From the IMG/VR virus record IMGVR_UViG_3300021963_000837, positions 1-20,046 of that record: DNA of 20,046 nt. One strand, written 5' to 3'. Made by a program: the position numbers and the translations under genes. Positions within the stretch are counted from its first letter, which is position 1. Every line of letters begins with the position of its first letter. The notes under the pieces are model-generated. The model was not told where the DNA came from and made no database searches. It was given only the letters and a program-made list of their open reading frames with translations. This stretch comes from a virus. Below, in pieces: positions 18,410 to 20,046 of this stretch.

Positions 18410-19272
18410 TATGAATCCTTTATTCCGTATAGAGTAAATTTAGTTTTGGCGTTCCAGTTGCCATTAGATGCAAACAAAGATATAGAAGTAATTGCTGAAG
18501 TACTATCCCAAAACATAGAAGCACCTTGTATAATAGCCCTGGCACCTTGAGTAGAATAAGTACTACCACCGTATGCTCTTGCTACTTTTCTATTATTTGT
18601 ATCTTTGTAATTAAGAATGTCAATTACTGTTGGAAATACAGAATCTTGATTTTGATTTAAGAAACAGTTAAAAATCATACCGTAAGTTATAGTTCCTAAA
18701 GTATAATTAATTCCTTGTTTATTACCAGTGCTGCCATCCCAGTATCCTCGTATAGAGTGATTGGTATAATTACCACCAGTGTCACTATTAAATCTTAAGC
18801 CACCATTTCCATAGTCAGTGCTTCCGTAGTTAACCACATTAACACCTCTGATTTGTAAATGTTTATATGTACTAGGAATAGAAGTAAAGGTTATGGTATC
18901 ACTAGAGCCATTGCCACTAAGAGTAGCAATAGCCTCATATGAGTTTGGTTCTACAAGAGTAAGTGAATTGCTTGCGCTAGATTCAGGTCCACTACCAGTT
19001 GCATTAGTCGCTTTTACTTTAAAAGTGTAAGCAGTTCCAGCAGTTAATCCTGATACGGTAACAGGGCTAGTTGAGGCGGTTCCAGTAAATGAACCAGGGG
19101 TAGAGGTAGCGGTATAGTAAAATACTGGTCCACCAGTTGTTTCGCTACCAGCAGTAAATGCTACTGATGCTACGGAACCAGTACCACTATCTGTCGCAGT
19201 ACCAATAGTAACCGTTCTGTCTGGTGTATCTACTATCTTACCAACTTTAGGAGATACTTGTCCTGTTGCCAT
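18409..19272 (-). CDS. Family A copy 3 fused to a fibronectin III domain
   Basis: A 287-residue protein. Residues about 15-108 are a fibronectin type III-like domain: PDRTVTIGTATDSGTGSVAS, FYYTATSTPGS, SPVTVSGLTAGTAYTFKVKA, TNATGSGPESSASNSLTL. Residues about 113-287 are the family A domain (YEAIATLSGNGSSDTITFTS, IPSTYKHLQIRGV, ending TKFTLYGIKDS). Ig-like or FN3 domains on phage virion proteins are thought to bind cell-surface carbohydrates weakly. This is the only copy with such an addition, which indicates module shuffling inside the cluster. Its start is 2 bases past the upstream stop. Confidence 0.75.
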   Translation of the reverse strand: MATGQVSPKVGKIVDTPDRTVTIGTATDSGTGSVASVAFTAGSETTGGPVFYYTATSTPGSFTGTASTSPVTVSGLTAGTAYTFKVKATNATGSGPESSASNSLTLVEPNSYEAIATLSGNGSSDTITFTSIPSTYKHLQIRGVNVVNYGSTDYGNGGLRFNSDTGGNYTNHSIRGYWDGSTGNKQGINYTLGTITYGMIFNCFLNQNQDSVFPTVIDILNYKDTNNRKVARAYGGSTYSTQGARAIIQGASMFWDSTSAITSISLFASNGNWNAKTKFTLYGIKDS

Positions 19273-19274
19273 AG

Positions 19275-19757
19275 TTAAGCCGCAATTCCATAAACATAGA
19301 TTGTTCCACCAGTAAAGTTTACTCCACCTGCTTTTAATTCAATAGAAGTAACAGCATCAGAATTAAGCCAAGCGCCACTACTTACTGCTCTTTCGCCACC
19401 AGTATCAGCAGTTCCATACATTATTTTAGGAGTAATTTCTAAAACATTGTCTATATACAAATATCCATTATGTGTGGTAGCATTTACTAAAGAAACATAA
19501 AGTTCATTGGTACTACTTGCTCGGTTGCCATTATATTCTGGAACACTGCATCCACCAGAATATCCACTGCTAGAAGCGTTAAGAGTGACAGTCATTACTG
19601 TGCTAGAAGCGGTTACCATCGTTTTCCATACTAACATTAATCTTTTATATCCAGTTAATCCACTTACTGCTGTAGCAGTTGCCGTACCAGTTGGAGTTAC
19701 TGTATTTATTAATTGCCAGTTATCTCCTGATATAGAACTTACTGTACCTGTAGCCAT
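19275..19757 (-). CDS. Tail/receptor-type beta protein, family A copy 4
   Basis: A 160-residue family member and the most diverged copy: WQLINTVTPTGTATATAVSG, LTGYKRLMLVWKTM at the start and GGTIYVYGIAA at the end. Its first residues, MATGTVSSISG, resemble the MATGQVSPKVG start of copy 3, so those two share a leader segment that copies 1 and 2 lack. The central part carries VTLNASSSGYSGGCSVPEYN. It probably has the same virion role as the others. It begins in TAATG with the partial gene to its right. Confidence 0.68.
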   Translation of the reverse strand: MATGTVSSISGDNWQLINTVTPTGTATATAVSGLTGYKRLMLVWKTMVTASSTVMTVTLNASSSGYSGGCSVPEYNGNRASSTNELYVSLVNATTHNGYLYIDNVLEITPKIMYGTADTGGERAVSSGAWLNSDAVTSIELKAGGVNFTGGTIYVYGIAA

Positions 19758-20046
19758 TACGCAATCTCGCTTCCAAATGCATTGAAGGATAGGTTTGCAG
19801 ATGAGGCATATACTGTAACCACATCTGTAGTTGCTAGGGTTAGACCTAGGGTTAAGGTTGTTGTATCAGATGCAGGGACTGTAGCGCCATACACAATGTA
19901 GTGTTTGGCTGCTAAAGTTTCTCCTGCTGGTCGTACCGCAATACGATATGTAGCAGCAGATGATGCTTGGTTGCATATTGTAATTGTTGATACTACTGTA
20001 GAAGTAGCAGAGGGTACTGTGTATAGAGTTGTTGCGGTTGTTGCTG
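19757..20046 (-). CDS. Small tail protein, family B (5' end outside window)
   Basis: At least 95 residues, cut by the window edge, so the start is not visible. It reads TTLYTVPSATSTVVSTITI, then NQASSAATYRIAVRPAGE, KHYIVYGATVPASDTTTL, and ends LSFNAFGSEIA. This is the standard pattern of a small phage beta protein often found beside fibres (…LYTVPA..TVVS.I.I.N....TYRIAV…). It is a paralogue of the 16682-16984 protein. The stop shares TAATG with family A copy 4. Confidence 0.72.
   Translation of the reverse strand, partial: ATTATTLYTVPSATSTVVSTITICNQASSAATYRIAVRPAGETLAAKHYIVYGATVPASDTTTLTLGLTLATTDVVTVYASSANLSFNAFGSEIA

Noticed and set aside
17418-19757. Diversity-generating retroelement variable regions in the tail paralogues
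   Set aside because: No reverse transcriptase or template repeat is visible in the window; the variation looks like ordinary paralogue divergence.

Overview
The window looks like part of a double-stranded DNA tailed-phage (or prophage-derived) genome, AT-rich, infecting an actinobacterium. A WhiB-family regulator, known only from Actinobacteria and their phages, sits at 4444-4836. A secreted transglycosylase with the actinomycete-type Cys pair lies next to it, and one operon starts with what looks like a leaderless message. The low GC content, together with a tail-region protein of a type I associate with aquatic phages (15388-15741), suggests a freshwater low-GC actinobacterium as host. That host assignment is inference.

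Layout. Bases 1-736 carry no gene that I can support. They hold tandem TTGACT-N17-TATAAT-like promoters, an operator-like palindrome and a very long leader hairpin just before the first gene. Bases 752-5992 are a plus-strand block of small genes with a few internal promoters: a 51-nt tRNA-like fold at 1088-1138, an amidoligase-like protein followed by a class II glutamine amidotransferase, then WhiB, the secreted transglycosylase, and a run of tiny zinc-ribbon proteins including an FmdB type. A 10-bp-stem terminator (6003-6043) separates this block from a convergent minus-strand block.

Bases 12250 down to 6028 (minus) form a replication, recombination and nucleotide operon. It starts at a strong TTGACA-N17-TATAAT promoter whose predicted start site falls at or next to the first ATG. 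In transcription order it holds a Cas4/RecB-like exonuclease split by an inserted small ORF, a zinc-ribbon protein, a RecA-fold ATPase, two small nuclease-like proteins, a two-piece primase (CHC2 zinc finger and TOPRIM), a DUF1599/Nmad1-like protein, a metallophosphoesterase and a sigma-factor-like protein.

Bases 12251-12549 hold two terminator hairpins and a large AT-rich imperfect inverted repeat. Bases 20046 down to 12550 (minus) are the distal end of a late operon: a family of small paralogous tail/receptor-type proteins, a glycine-rich fibre, a 658-residue tail protein, a small membrane protein, an M15-type endolysin and a holin. No capsid, terminase, polymerase or integrase gene is in the window.

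Most genes overlap by ATGA or TAATG or sit within a few bases of each other, and many have AAAGG or GAGG ribosome-binding sites. The most unusual items are the split exonuclease with its 77-codon insert, the leader hairpin, the reduced tRNA-like element, the Cys-rich amidoligase/amidotransferase pair, and promoters whose core boxes are embedded in perfect palindromes.
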